A stretch of DNA of 64,000 nt from Platycnemis pennipes (GCA_933228895.1 OW121855.1:39198698-39262697); one strand, 5' to 3'. Positions 26,501 through 34,734 are shown, counted from the stretch's first letter. The notes: generated by a model from the sequence alone, not told the origin. Numbers and translations: made by a program.

Positions 26501-29500
26501 GGCATGTGTGTTCCAAATTGCTAGTGATAGTAAGTTTCATGGACTGTGAATTTAAACATGAGACCTTTAGTAATGGTACGAATTAGATGGGGAGATATTG
26601 GTACTGATATGAAACTTAGGAAAACAAACTCTGAAAGGTGAAGAGTATTACTGTCTGGGAAGTGGAGTAAATAAGGAATGGATGAAACAAGAAAGAAATA
26701 ATCAGTAGAATATTGCAGGCAAAAAGATCATTCTACCTAACACTAGAACACCTGGACTTCATCACCCCCATTGAATGCCAGATGTGCCAAAAAATGGCAC
26801 TTGACAAAACAGCTTTGTATTCATCCTGTATAATGTTTGTTTTGGATGTCTAAACGGATGACTACAAGTTAGACACTGATAACTAAAAGGCATTCAAGCA
26901 TTTTTATGCATTAAAAAAATTTTTTTTTTAATAAGGTTTAAAAAACTTTATAGACCCACATAGAACTTTATGGGCTGTGGGAATACATTTTATTTTTTGA
27001 GGAAATTGCAAACAAATGATAAGTCTTTTTAAACAAATAAAAGTCTATATGGCAATGTTGTATGCTAACAAAAATTACATTTTATTGCTTTTAAGTTAAT
27101 GTTCAATGGAATAAGCTGTTAGTCTTTTCTGCAAATACAACACACATATTATGCACGACAACATTGAGGTTTATATTTATATTATGTGTGCATATTTATT
27201 TATCTAGTTTTCATGCCTTGTCCATGCAAAACTGCTACTGATAGCGCATAAAAAAACCTAAAACGCCCTCAACAGTGGCAATCATGTATTAGGATTTGAG
27301 GTTCACCACCAGTAGAGCTGCTGCAGATGTACGCAAAATAAATGCCAGCCAGCAATGACGGAGGCAAAGTAGTTATCCTGCACCATTAAATTTCTATTTA
27401 TTATCAGAATGTTAGGTATAGCTTCTATGCTATTATCCGTTTCAAATATCTTTGCGACTGAGAGGCAGGCCTTAAATTTTTGGGGGTGAGCGAAGTGAAA
27501 GTCGCTCGTCACGTGACTTTCTCTGAGCGAACTAGGATGCAGTAGGCGTGGCCTAGTCTCTCGAAAATTCAGTCGCTCTCAGACCTCTGTAGTGTGAACT
27601 TCGTGAATCTTCTTGCTGTGTTGCCAAACCTCCGCTGCCTTTGATCGGTGCTTCGTGGTGTTATTTCCTAGCTTCCTTTACCATATTTCCCAATTAACCC
27701 ATTAATCCTTTATCTTACCCACTTTTTCCTTTATACCTTAACCCATATTCCTTTCCTGTTATTCTCCGTATTCCTATTATTCCCTTTCCCCATAATACCC
27801 ATTACGGAAACCAATCATCATTGGTTTTATTCCTAATTCGCGGGAGTAATTATTTGCTGTTTGGTGTTTTTGATGGCATCATGGATCAGAAGGTGAAGCT
27901 TCTTCTGATCAATCAGAAAAGCTGAAGAAGACGAAGTTGCTTTGGCCACTCCATTAGAGTGGTAATGAAGCAATGATATTGCTTGTGTTAAAACTGGTGA
28001 ATACATTTTTTATGGAAAATAAAAAAAACTAATCGTAAAAACATTTTTGTACTATTTCTTTGGAAAAAAACTCTAATTTATGACTTGAATAATATCGAAA
28101 AAAGGGTTGTATTCGTTATCCTATTCCAACTTTAAACCTACTCCTGCTGCTACCGTTTTCGTGAGTAATAACATTCCCCTTTTAGCATTCAGGTATGCTT
28201 TTCTCAAAATTCCCCCGGTGAATCATCCAGTTGCTTTCATTCCACTACCTGTCTGTTTTGAAGGAATTTTCATTCCATTATTTGTCTCTAGGAATCCTTT
28301 ATGTTCTCTGCACTCCACCTGTGAATCGACCAAGTCATTAGGTCCAACTTTTTCCATAATGACCCGCTACCATACCCTGGCCCAAGGAGAGTAGAGAACT
28401 CTACTCTACTCTCCTTGCCCTGGCCTTTCCCACTGTGCGTCCCGCGGATTTCACGGCTCAAGTAGTTTGGGACAACGACATTGGCAACGTTGAGCTCGTG
28501 CCTCCCCTCTCGAAGGCCGTTCCCCACCCCCCGGCAGCGGAGACTTTCGAACAGCTCCGGACCCTCCCGAAACACACCCGCCCCCACGAATTTAAGGCCT
28601 GCCTCTCAGTCGCAAAGATATTTGAAACGGATAATAGTGAACATTTGGTGCTAGTGTATTTGAACTCTGCCATGCAAAGAGAAAAAAAATAGTCATTTAA
28701 CCTGAAATTTAAAATAAGTGAATATTCTCACCCTGTTGCCATGGAAATTTGGATTGTTGAAAAGGAAGAAAAGTTGATGAATTTGGAGCTAAAAATTCAA
28801 TTTTCAGCAAAAACATACCATATAAGAAAATTAAATAAAAGAGTTCAATTCTACATTCTTTTTTCTATATGGTAATAAAAATTTCCACCCCATGTTTTTA
28901 GTCCAGCTAATAAAAAAAATGAAGAAACCACTGTATCGAACTCAATGCTTTTATTATGGGAGAAAATGATGACAATTAAGGGGTAGAAAAACCCTTAGAA
29001 TTAGTTTACTCAAAAATCTTTTCTGAGTTGGCATGAAACCACAATAGGGATATATTCTCCAAATTTCACCATTTTATCACTAGTAGTCTGGGCTGTACAT
29101 TAATGAGTGAATGTGTCAGTCAGTCAGGACATTTATTTTTGCAAGGCATTATAATAAAATATTATAATTATAAATGCTATATTATAATGAATACTGAATA
29201 AATATATCTTCAGACCTGCAACAATTTAAACCTAAAAATTTGCGTCTTTTAACATAAAACACATTATGTGCCAAAAATGTGTTTAGCAGTCGAGGTAAAT
29301 TTGATATTTTAAATCAAATAAAAAAGCGAAAATAAATGTAAACATGTAAGCTGTATAATGAACTTCAATTCCAAAAGGGTGAGAGCGGTAGGCATAGTTT
29401 TGAAAACACTCAAGGAAAAAAAATATACGACCTCGAAAAAAAGAGAATTAAGTATCCAAACGACTAAGAAAGTGTCTTCCTCACAGATGCCAGAATCAGA

Positions 29501-32500
29501 ATCAAGATCTACCACGTAAACGGGAAAAGCAACACTACATAATTGATGAAAACTCACAAATGTGGAATGATCTTGGACTGAAAGCAACCTCTCACCACAG
29601 TTTGAAAAACTGAAATGTCCCAAAAATGGCACATTGAGCATTCTAGTGTTAAAGAAGATTCTACTAATGACTTGACTTACAAGCTTGAAAGTGAGGAAAC
29701 ACTATCAGCACTTAAATCTGTAGCATCTTACTTTTTGGCAGTGAGACATGGATGATAACAGCAGCAGAGAAGTCGAGGCTGGAAGAATTGGAAATATGGT
29801 GGTATCTAAGAATGACGAAGGTAAAATGGATAGATTGAGTCAGTACCTAACAAAGAAGTTCCAAGGAGTGTGGAAGAAAAGACAATGCTGCCAGAATCTT
29901 CATCAAGATGACTGGTTAACTAATTGGCCCATTTCTTGAGAAAGGATGGCCTGATGAAGACTGGAGGGAAAATTGAATGGAAAGAATGGCCAAGGAAGAC
30001 CTCACATGGGATATGTGGAGCAAGTACATACTTAAGAATGAGAAAGAGAAGAATTATATGCATTTTAAAAGGTTTAATGTAGGAAAACTGAATGGAGAAC
30101 TGAATAAATCAATCTAAAGATCCTAATTAGGATTGACTACTGATAATGATGAAGGTGATGAAGAAACTTGACCGATGATGAAACGTGACTGATATTGAAA
30201 CTTGTACATATGTTCAAGTTTACTTTTGGGGGGTCAAGACAAAGTGTGGTGTTACAAAAGAATGATGAAAGTAAAATGGAATGATCAGAATGACAAAGAA
30301 GTCCAAAGGAGAGTGATGAAGGAAGCAGTCAAAGTAATAGTGAATGACAAAGATGGAAAAAGAAGGCCTCATATTAGATACATATTTAGACCAAATAGTT
30401 AGGGATGTAAAAGAAAAAATTAAATAAATATTAAAGGTTAGCTGAGTAGTGAGCTGCATCAAACCTTCTTATTATTGATGACAAGTGATGATGACACTAG
30501 ATGTTCACATTTGACTTATGGAACATGTTCTAATAGGCAATTTTTATTAAATAGTTGAAGATACCTCAGTTTAAATTGGAACTCCATTAACATCGTTTAA
30601 CTTAGTTTTAAAACTAACTTACTTCTCAGTTTAGCATAAATGTTTTTGTCTTGGTAACAAAAGTGAAGCTGCAACTTAATGATGAAGATATTTTTGTCTT
30701 GGTTGATTAAGGTTTCTCTCATTCACCTTAACGAATAATGCTTGAAATTTTGTGTAAGAAGAGGCATATCATTTTTTTTATATCTTAAAGGTCATTCCGC
30801 TGAGCCTTGTAATGTTTGACTAATACAACTTATGCAATAGAAGTAGTTATGATCACAGCAAGATATTTTTTTCTGTTATGACTTTCATAAATGGCACTTG
30901 CATGTGGTAATCAGAAATTTTCTTGATCACCTTAATATCTTTGCACTCACTGGCTTTGACCAATTCTTCTCAATCCCTTCAAGGTTCTTGTCAATTCCAG
31001 AGCATACAGCCTCTATTTCTTCAATTGTTATACTTTCCATGCTTGTTTTTCCAAATCCAAAGTCACGCAAATGTCGAAGTGTAAATCTCCGTTGCTCCTT
31101 CCATCTTTCTCCAACAGTGAATATTAGTCCTGCAAATGTAGTGTCACAGTAGTGTATTGCACATAATACTTTTAAGTCTTTAAAATATGGATTTAGGTTA
31201 AAATAAGCTTAGTTGGTAACACTAGCTTAGTGGCTGATGTCTAGTAACGATCAAAACTTATACATTGTTCAAAATGAAAGTACTCAATAACACTAAGATA
31301 ATTGCAATTTATACTTTTAATTGATTCATCTTTAAATAGTAACTCAGTTGTAATGCCGAAATCGATTAAATTACTAGTTTATAAAAAAATGATAATGAAA
31401 TATTAAGTTTCATATGCTATGATATGATATTTGAAAGTATAATTCTTACCTTCAAAAGTTTTAATAATTTTTTGCAAAAGTATTTCATTACCTGTTGTTT
31501 GAAATGTTAAAATTGATATATCCAGCAGTATCTTTATTTGATTGAAAATTTTTAAATAATTTTTTAAATAGAATATCCTTATCCATTGCTAACTAAGGTA
31601 AAAACGTAAAAGTTTTGCCAAATATTTTTTATACTCGTATTTTTCTAAGCTGAGAATATTAAATATATTTTTTTATTAAATAATATTTCTGTAGTGAAGA
31701 ATATGTAAAAAAAGGCTGACAATTGTTATTGATGTCTGAAACCTTACCATTGGTCACCTTATCCAATTTATGTTGGAAAAATAATGGTCTTCCAGACAGA
31801 TCCTCACGAAAGGAAAGTTCTTTGATTGCATCCAGTCCTGAGACAAGAATGATTGGATTTGGCCCAACATAGAAGCCTGCTACCTCACCATATCGTCTTT
31901 TCATTTCTGCCATAGATTTGTATAGGTATGGTCCCCATTTACGCAGATGATAGATGTTTCCAAATATTGGGATCCTTGTTGGACCTATAGAGAAGTGGAT
32001 AAGGCACTTACATTACAAGCATGAATATGTTGAGATTTATTTAGGATTGAAACATTTTCTCCCCTGACCGCAATCAAGACGTGGTGAAAGGATTTTGCCA
32101 GTTTCTTGAAACCTGGGGCACTTTTTGCTTCGTTGTGGGTGCAAAGAATATTAGTTCTCATAGGGACACCCTTGCTCAACAGGCATAAGGGTAGGAGCCA
32201 GATGACAGGGTACCTACATGGTGATGGTTCCTCAAAGAGAAGGCTTTAAAAAGGTAGCTAATCATAGTGAGGTGGGGTAAACTCAGTCCAATAATTTGGA
32301 TGGTCCCACATGTTTGTATACAAATATATGAATGCTCGGATAATTAGTCATGAAAGTTCTATTATCGTGAATGAAATGAGTAAAATATTATAGTGCCCAA
32401 GTAAAAAAAATCCTCACATCTGCTTACGAACATATCTTCTTTTTCGTGAATGAGAGGAACCTTATTATGTCTCATCAAACATTATTCCTTTTTATCTGTC

Positions 32501-32839
32501 TTCACTATTATTAATTTAAAACTCTTTTACTTTCAAGATGTTCTATTATCGTGAATGAAATGAGTAAAATATTATAGTGCCCAAGTAAAAAAAATCCTCA
32601 CATCTGCTTACGAACATATCTTCTTTTTCGTGAATGAGAGGAACCTTATTATGTCTCATCAAACATTATTCCTTTTTATCTGTCTTCACTATTATTAATT
32701 TAAAACTCTTTTACTTTCAAGATGGGCTAACATTCAGTTTGATTGCTGACTTACCTGGGGGATATCTTGATGGCTTAGCAAGCAGTAGAAGCCAAATGAG
32801 ATATAACAGGATCCCGGTGAGTACCAAGTCCACAATCAT
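8395..32839 (-). CDS. Cytochrome P450, CYP2 clan, complete nine-exon gene
   Basis: Spliced CDS, exons in order: 32839-32755, 31984-31748, 31129-30951, 21889-21641, 19968-19854, 19549-19369, 12826-12694, 9019-8887, 8576-8395. This is 1494 nt, 497 aa plus TAA. Every junction is GT-AG and the phases match. Seen: hydrophobic N-terminal anchor (residues 3-21), PPGP (27-30), C-helix WKEQR (117-121), I-helix AGYDTT (302-307), K-helix EILR (361-364), PERF (416-419) and haem loop FGIGKRSCLG with Cys442. Known of the family: haem-thiolate monooxygenases anchored in the ER membrane that take electrons from NADPH-P450 reductase. The RHLRDFGFG segment and overall style resemble insect CYP15, CYP303 and CYP305. 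I cannot choose among these, so hormone metabolism versus another substrate is open. No stop or frameshift interrupts any exon, so the gene looks functional despite transposon-filled introns. Confidence 0.95.
8887..9019 (-). CDS. P450 exon 8 (PERF)
   Basis: Residues 394-438. YELHHDPAIWGDPQNFRPERF is here; the PERF Arg completes the E-R-R triad with exon 7. It ends IPFGI and splits the glycine codon of the haem loop. Acceptor ATTCACAG, donor GTGAGT, phase 1. Confidence 0.94.
9905..10900 (-). pseudogene. RTE-type LINE, 3' half (in P450 intron 7)
   Basis: Reading from 10900 down: RT blocks around SGPSCEEARIRK, the catalytic box FADDIALIAESERD near 10680, CYLGSQVT near 10460, then a C-terminal domain from 10338 (LYGSEAWTMTAAEKKR, FEMWCYRRMMKIKW, LIGHIMRHDD). 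The end is a short (ATG)n/(ATC)n tail at 9905-9920, typical of RTE elements in arthropods. Frameshifts separate the blocks. Same orientation as the host gene. Confidence 0.85.
11170..11540 (+). pseudogene. Penelope-like GIY-YIG domain C-terminal fragment (intron 7)
   Basis: The frame 11189-11536 reads LEEHQKAIRLGQPLKSVVAE, HASSGHAIDLKQTKII and LIRKALEIRKCQQNYKRDCG, then SNTWDPAL. This matches the pattern R-x-x-E-H, S-x-x-A-E-H-x-x-x-x-G-H and L-I-R-E-A-L-E-I-x-K that follows GIY-YIG nuclease cores in Penelope-like retroelements. The core itself and the RT are missing. Confidence 0.6.
11541..12693. other. Intron 7 sequence with GGTGTACACC palindromes
   Basis: Within 11856-11912 the motif GGTGTACACC occurs twice, with a related GGGTACACC between. 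A possible relic of the Penelope-like element's terminal region. The rest is unremarkable AT-rich intron DNA. Confidence 0.4.
12694..12826 (-). CDS. P450 exon 7 (K-helix ExxR)
   Basis: Residues 349-393. LPYTEATIMEILR carries the invariant ExxR pair (E361, R364), followed by the substrate-channel segment VVPMSVPHA. Acceptor TTTTTTTCAG, donor GTAGGT, phase 0. Confidence 0.93.
12873..13397 (-). mobile_element. Family A TIR element, copy 1 (intron 6)
   Basis: 525 bp. Ends GGGGGCGTTTACT and, at the other side, GGTAAACGACCCC. Same family as 25568-26098 and 61712-62241, in opposite orientation. No transposase. The interior is CpG-rich compared with its surroundings and holds a conserved core. Confidence 0.8.
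13568..13672 (-). mobile_element. RTE LINE 3' tail
   Basis: ATCATCATCATC run, then TCAACAATCCTAGGATTGGT and TTGACGCAGC. This is the antisense of the 3' end seen at 9905, 41930, 46836 and 58150. Heavily 5'-truncated. Confidence 0.8.
14555..14892 (-). mobile_element. tRNA-derived SINE, copy 1
   Basis: Minus strand has a tRNA-like head: TTCAGTGGCTAGAGCACTGA (box A region), then a box-B-like TTTCAATTC. The body shares the AACCTGGTGTCA and AAGGGG.C.ACGG blocks with copies at 21190, 43900 and 62790. It interrupts the RTE element. Confidence 0.65.
15620..15960. mobile_element. Unclassified insert within the RTE element
   Basis: Around 340 bp, more GC-rich than its surroundings, breaking the RT reading frames between the YTCCTAC-like block and TLYENQIAVF near 15970. 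No terminal repeats that I can define; boundaries approximate. Confidence 0.4.
16900..17440. repeat. GC-rich intronic insert with 23-bp inverted repeat
   Basis: 17102-17124 and 17193-17215 are inverted copies (22 of 23) of TCAGAGATGACTTGCTTAGC plus three bases, separated by 68 bp that includes a C-rich stretch. The sequence ends near AATAAAG at 17414. Both strands carry open frames of 65-116 codons (17062-17412 plus, 17184-17387 minus) with no recognisable domain. Origin unknown. Confidence 0.5.
17480..19000. other. Intron 6, nothing recognised
   Basis: AT-rich intron DNA upstream (gene direction) of exon 7 and downstream of exon 6. No repeat boundaries or coding blocks found. Confidence 0.45.
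19030..19105 (+). mobile_element. Relic of the CR1/Jockey-type LINE 3' end
   Basis: CTGGTGATCTACCACCCTAT, then GGGGTAGGCCATTAGGTTAC and ATGTAGATGCAGATG. This is a diverged copy of the family 3' terminus described at 60965-61036. It shows the family is old enough to have decayed copies in introns. Confidence 0.5.
19369..19549 (-). CDS. P450 exon 6 (I-helix, oxygen activation)
   Basis: Residues 289-349. DLFSAGYDTTFNT is the I-helix oxygen-activating motif, in the A-G-x-D-T-T form. It is followed by YMILNPEVQQKVQEELD (J-helix). Acceptor TTGGCAG, donor GTAAGC, phase 2. Confidence 0.94.
19854..19968 (-). CDS. P450 exon 5
   Basis: Residues 251-289. It includes SPRDFIDIYLSEM, the typical helix G-H segment (P-R-D-F/Y-I-D-x-Y/F-L) of CYP2-clan enzymes. 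Acceptor ACTTGCAG, donor GTTAGT, phase 1. Confidence 0.92.
19975..21189. other. Intron 4, mostly unrecognised
   Basis: AT-rich, with a C-rich patch near 20660-20690. One 74-codon frame at 20661-20885 shows no domain. Confidence 0.4.
21190..21515 (-). mobile_element. tRNA-derived SINE, copy 2 (intron 4)
   Basis: Minus strand starts GAATTGGTATGGTGGCTAGA then GTACTAG (box A region), then GAGGGTCTGGATAATTACC where box B would be. The body matches copy 1 (GTCATTTGCACCATTTAAGA at its far end, versus GTCATTTGCACTATTTAGGA). Confidence 0.65.
21641..21889 (-). CDS. P450 exon 4
   Basis: Residues 168-250, phase 0 at both ends. It holds NIIWHILAGKRYGFSD, the segment that in CYP2-clan proteins lies between helices E and F (usual form N-W-x-L-x-G-x-R/K-Y). 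Acceptor CTTTCCAG, donor GTAGGT. Confidence 0.92.
22090..22165 (+). mobile_element. Relic of the LINE 3' end
   Basis: CCACACACCCTTGAGGTAGC, then TGGCAGGATAGT and a TAGATAGATATAGATG tail. A diverged copy of the CR1/Jockey-type 3' terminus, in intron 3. Confidence 0.55.
22808..22870. repeat. 21-bp tandem repeat, three units
   Basis: TAGCCATCAACCTGTGCTTAA repeated at 22808, 22829 and 22850, with two to three substitutions. Lies inside the Tigger-like element. Confidence 0.85.
23189..23560 (-). pseudogene. Tigger transposase N-terminal DNA-binding fragment
   Basis: An 89-residue stretch with one stop near its start resembles the paired HTH of pogo/Tigger transposases: the first helix region around KISK, then the CENP-B-type second HTH LRKWFYLARASNILIS and LTATNTWLDRLRM. 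Downstream minus-strand sequence is too broken to show the DDE triad. Confidence 0.7.
24205..24440 (-). mobile_element. LINE 3'-end copy
   Basis: CATCTACATCTACGTCTACA, then CCCTGCGAGCTACCACAAGG and ACATTCAACTAGG. An antisense copy of the CR1/Jockey-type 3' UTR, inserted in the Tigger-like element. It is flanked by sequences 24080-24180 and 24490-24600 that resemble each other (GCTGATCGTTT, GAATGCCCTCTCCCTT versus GCATGCCCTCTTCCTT). Confidence 0.75.
25430..25480. repeat. 16-bp tandem repeat after an (AT)n run
   Basis: ACTTGGGGTTACTTAA is present two and a half times, preceded by a short CATATATATATACAC microsatellite. Confidence 0.85.
25568..26098 (+). mobile_element. Family A TIR element, copy 2 (intron 3)
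   Basis: 531 bp, ends GGGGTCATTTTCCATA and GAGTAAACGTCCCC. Conserved core with GACGTATATCGACTTTGTCC, CCAATCACA and TGACGTCAATG. Closest to copy 3 (61712), with which it shares long identical blocks. Confidence 0.85.
26580..26740 (+). pseudogene. RTE LINE fragment, 5' of piggyBac-like insertion
   Basis: Decodes in shifted frames as LGKTN..ER.EYYCLGSGVN and a KQERNN-like stretch, then ILQAKRSFYL: the segment after the RT catalytic box. The same element resumes at 29653. Confidence 0.65.
27430..27476 (-). repeat. Arm 1 of an inverted pair inside the piggyBac-like element
   Basis: Near-perfect inverse of 28589-28635; both read (opposite strands) FKACLSVAKIFETDNS. The 1.1 kb between holds a CpG-rich stretch at 27490-27660. 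The shared reading frame suggests a duplicated coding fragment. Confidence 0.8.
28385..28692 (+). pseudogene. Unidentified coding-like fragment
   Basis: Open frame from about 28410 to 28690 containing VVWDNDIGNVELVPPLSKAV, ETFEQLRTL, HEFKACLSVAKIFETDNS. Composition is protein-like and CpG-rich, unlike its neighbours. Part of it (28589-28635) is repeated in reverse at 27430-27476. I do not recognise the family. It may be captured host sequence within the piggyBac-like element. Confidence 0.4.
29653..30170 (+). pseudogene. RTE LINE fragment, 3' of piggyBac-like insertion
   Basis: Continues the frame interrupted at 26740 (KKILLMTLTYKLESEET), then GSETWMITAAEKSRLEELEIW, RMTKVKWID-like sequence, and an end with GATAATGATGAAGGTGATGA. 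The order matches the RTE copy at 9905-10900. Confidence 0.7.
30215..30490 (+). pseudogene. Second RTE LINE 3' fragment
   Basis: VWCYKRMMKVKWNDQ, then QRRVMKEAVKV, DGKRRPHIRYIF, and a 3' end TGAGCTGCATCAAACC..TTGATGACAAGTGATGATGA. A tandem neighbour of the previous fragment, so probably a separate insertion. Confidence 0.7.
30491..30950. other. Intron 3 edge, nothing recognised
   Basis: AT-rich intron sequence directly after the exon 3 donor. It has two similar ATTTTTGTCTTGGTTAA/AACA segments near 30643 and 30690. Confidence 0.4.
30951..31129 (-). CDS. P450 exon 3 (C-helix)
   Basis: Residues 108-167. It contains WKEQRRFTLRHLRDFGFG, the C-helix motif whose Trp and Arg contact the haem propionates. 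Acceptor TTTGCAG, donor GTGAGT, ending in phase 0 after a Lys-Pro pair. The next intron is 9061 bp and full of mobile elements. Confidence 0.93.
31748..31984 (-). CDS. P450 exon 2
   Basis: Residues 29-108. It completes the PPGP hinge, then carries the typical IFGNIYHL region, the beta-1 segment VAGFYVGPNPIILVSG and SGRP. Acceptor CTATAG, donor GTAAGG, phase 1 on both sides. Confidence 0.93.
32357..32724. repeat. Perfect 184-bp tandem duplication in P450 intron 1
   Basis: Copy 1 is 32357-32540, copy 2 is 32541-32724. They appear identical base for base, beginning TTCTATTATCGTGAATG and ending TTTCAAGATG. The second copy stops 31 bp from the exon 1 donor. Identity means it is very young, or an assembly artefact. 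Confidence 0.93.
32755..32839 (-). CDS. P450 exon 1 (start codon, membrane anchor)
   Basis: ATG at 32839-32837, then a Leu/Ile-rich anchor and basic-proline linker KPSRYPPG. The donor GTAAGT follows 32755 (phase 1). This ATG is chosen because it gives a normal P450 N-terminus. A 184-bp tandem duplication ends 31 bp from the donor. Confidence 0.92.
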
Positions 32840-33076
32840 TTTGAATTCAAATTTCAGATACACTATGATCTCTTAAGCTGCTGGAATGATTGATCTGTTG
32901 GAAAGATAATTAAAAAGTATTACTCTAATAGCAAAACAAGCTGGCTGTTAGATTTTTGCACAGTTGTCATGACAAGGCTGAAAGCTTGCAATTGAAAGAT
33001 TCAACCTTGTTTCATGCCTGCCGTGTTTAATTTGCTATCTGCATGCAATCAACAAACGGGATTTTAAACTTTTATT
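32840..33076 (-). promoter_or_regulatory. P450 upstream region
   Basis: No convincing TATA box or initiator. A good 3' splice site, TATCTTTCCAACAG, ends at 32895 (minus strand), so the first 55 nt upstream of the ATG could be a spliced 5' UTR exon with the promoter farther away. Confidence 0.35.
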
Positions 33077-33120
33077 CTGGTTTATGGGAATGATGCTATA
33101 GCATCATTCCCATAAACCAG
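33077..33120. repeat. 44-nt perfect palindrome
   Basis: CTGGTTTATGGGAATGATGC joined to its exact inverse through TATA. Part of it (GCTATAGCATCATTCCC) is repeated just downstream at 33123-33139. It lies 240 bp upstream of the P450 ATG. Confidence 0.92.
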
Positions 33121-33145
33121 CTGCTATAGCATCATTCCCCTACAC

Positions 33146-33580
33146 CAAGGGTTCCCAAACTGGGGGGTGTGCCCCCCCCCCCAGGGGGGCGTGAAGACAT
33201 GTCAGGGGGGGCGTGAGCTCGAGACCAGTTGAAAATAAAAATCTCTAAGTAAATAAAATCCATACATTTCTTTAACTAATTTTATGGTGTAGATTTTTAA
33301 AATCAACCTTGATGTTTAGAAAACTTAACAATTAACTTGTATAACACTCTTTTATAGCAAAAATATAGGTATAGCTTTTTGTCGATGTTTTTCTCTTAAC
33401 AGTATTTCTTTAAATTGAAACTTATAATTTTGCATTTTGTGATAGTAAAAATACATGTTTTTTTTTTCAATGTAATACTTGTTTTTTTCACATGCCCACA
33501 AAATTTAATGTGAAGGGGGGCGTTTAAGGTTTACATTTTAATAGGAGGGGGCGTAGTACAAACAAGTTTGGGAACCCCTG
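33146..33580. mobile_element. 435-bp non-autonomous hAT element
   Basis: Ends CAAGGGTTCCCAAACT and, inverted, CAGGGGTTCCCAAACT. Perfect 8-bp duplications CCCTACAC at 33138-33145 and 33581-33588. The subterminal sequence has long G/C runs (GGGGGGCG..). No ORF. This terminus is common in animal hAT families. Confidence 0.94.
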
Positions 33581-33597
33581 CCCTACACAAACAAATA

Positions 33598-33619
33598 AAT
33601 GACCCTATAGGGTCATTTG
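33598..33619. repeat. 22-nt perfect palindrome
   Basis: AAATGACCCTA and its exact inverse; the flanking bases extend the stem with one interruption (AAACAAA against TTTGTTT). Confidence 0.85.
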
Positions 33620-34690
33620 TTTTTCTTGCAATGTTTCTTATTAGCACAACATTAATAAGCAAAAATAAGAGCCTGGAATGTGGACTTTCTCGCCTACCTT
33701 CCAATCAAAGGCGTTATTACTCTGTTCACAAAAAATGGGCTGAAGTGAAAGAGAGCCTACAGAGCACGTGCTGAGTAGACTGAGAGTTCAATTGAATAAT
33801 CAAATATTGCTCATGTTGTGACAAGTCAGTGATATACTCATGAGTCCAGACAGGCTGCCTACACCATTCTTGCCACTGCCACTACTGCTAAGGAAAGCAA
33901 TCAGAAAATAGCAGCAGAGTTGACATAGATACTTTTTGTTTATATATGGAATGAACACTACTCCATTCGGAAAATTTAAGCCATATTCAACATGTCCTAC
34001 AGCAACGCTTTTAATTATTTTTTACTGAGCGGCGTGTCTCATATCACTCAATTTTCTTCTTAGTGGGTGAAATATGTTTTACTCTACCAAGTATTCGTTC
34101 GTAATGCCCGCGCTATACCTCTTTATCCATGCTGATGGTGGACCTCTCGTTGAACATCGGAAACAGCCTTCGTACTTAAATTTCTTAACATGTCAGCAAG
34201 ACCTACTTGTCCTCGCCCGAAACTCCTTTTGAGGTTTAGAGGGAATAAGGAAGCATTTTAGACAGCGTGAAGGATGGCTGGTGGTCAGGCGAATGCATGG
34301 AATGATGTTTGCGGTCGAAACGAAAAGAATGTTAAGCCTGTCTAATTTTAAACGCACGTTAATAACACACATGTTGTGATAAAAATGTGAGTCGAGTTGT
34401 ATAGTCATGCTGTGATCGATTACGGGAGAAATTCGAGCCTCCATATCGGGGTACCATTGTTAAGTTTCTTAAGTTTCTTTCCTTGAGGTTTTCGCCGTTT
34501 ATCTTGATCCAGTGAACAATAACTCCAGGGTAGGCACGTAGGAAACGTAAGGTAAACTGGGGCATTCTATGAGGCTTAATCCCGAATTAAACCCAGTTCC
34601 TTCCCGCCCATAGAAAACGCTATCACTTCGACGAAAAAGTTTTTACTATAAGTCAATATTTCGCTACATTCTTGCTAGACAATTCATCCC
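33620..34690. other. Non-coding, nothing recognised
   Basis: Open frames of up to 83 codons (34193-34444 minus) have no recognisable motif. It may contain introns of the candidate gene whose exon lies at 34735. Confidence 0.4.
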
Positions 34691-34734
34691 AGCCGTCATC
34701 TAAATATCGTACACACCTCCAGTGACGTACTCAC

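Larger units (their letters stand above)
26741..29648. mobile_element. PiggyBac-like transposon remnant (2.9 kb, intron 3)
   Basis: The left end CACTAGAACACCTGG is preceded by CTAA (26737-26740). The right end, read inverted, is CACTAGAATGCTCAATG and is followed by TTAA (29649-29652). CACTAGA ends with a TTAA target are piggyBac features. Subterminal TGCCATTTTTTGG words occur on both sides. The host RTE frame runs in at 26740 and out at 29653, fixing the boundaries. I see no intact transposase; ORFs at 29309-29641 and 27303-27512 are not assignable. Confidence 0.75.

Noticed and set aside
28288..28587. 99-codon minus frame opposite the coding-like fragment
   Set aside because: Antisense of a CpG-rich open frame; only the plus-strand frame shares a peptide with the inverted arm.
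29309..29641. 110-codon minus frame as piggyBac transposase
   Set aside because: It lies at the terminal repeat, and shows none of the catalytic Asp blocks that I would expect.
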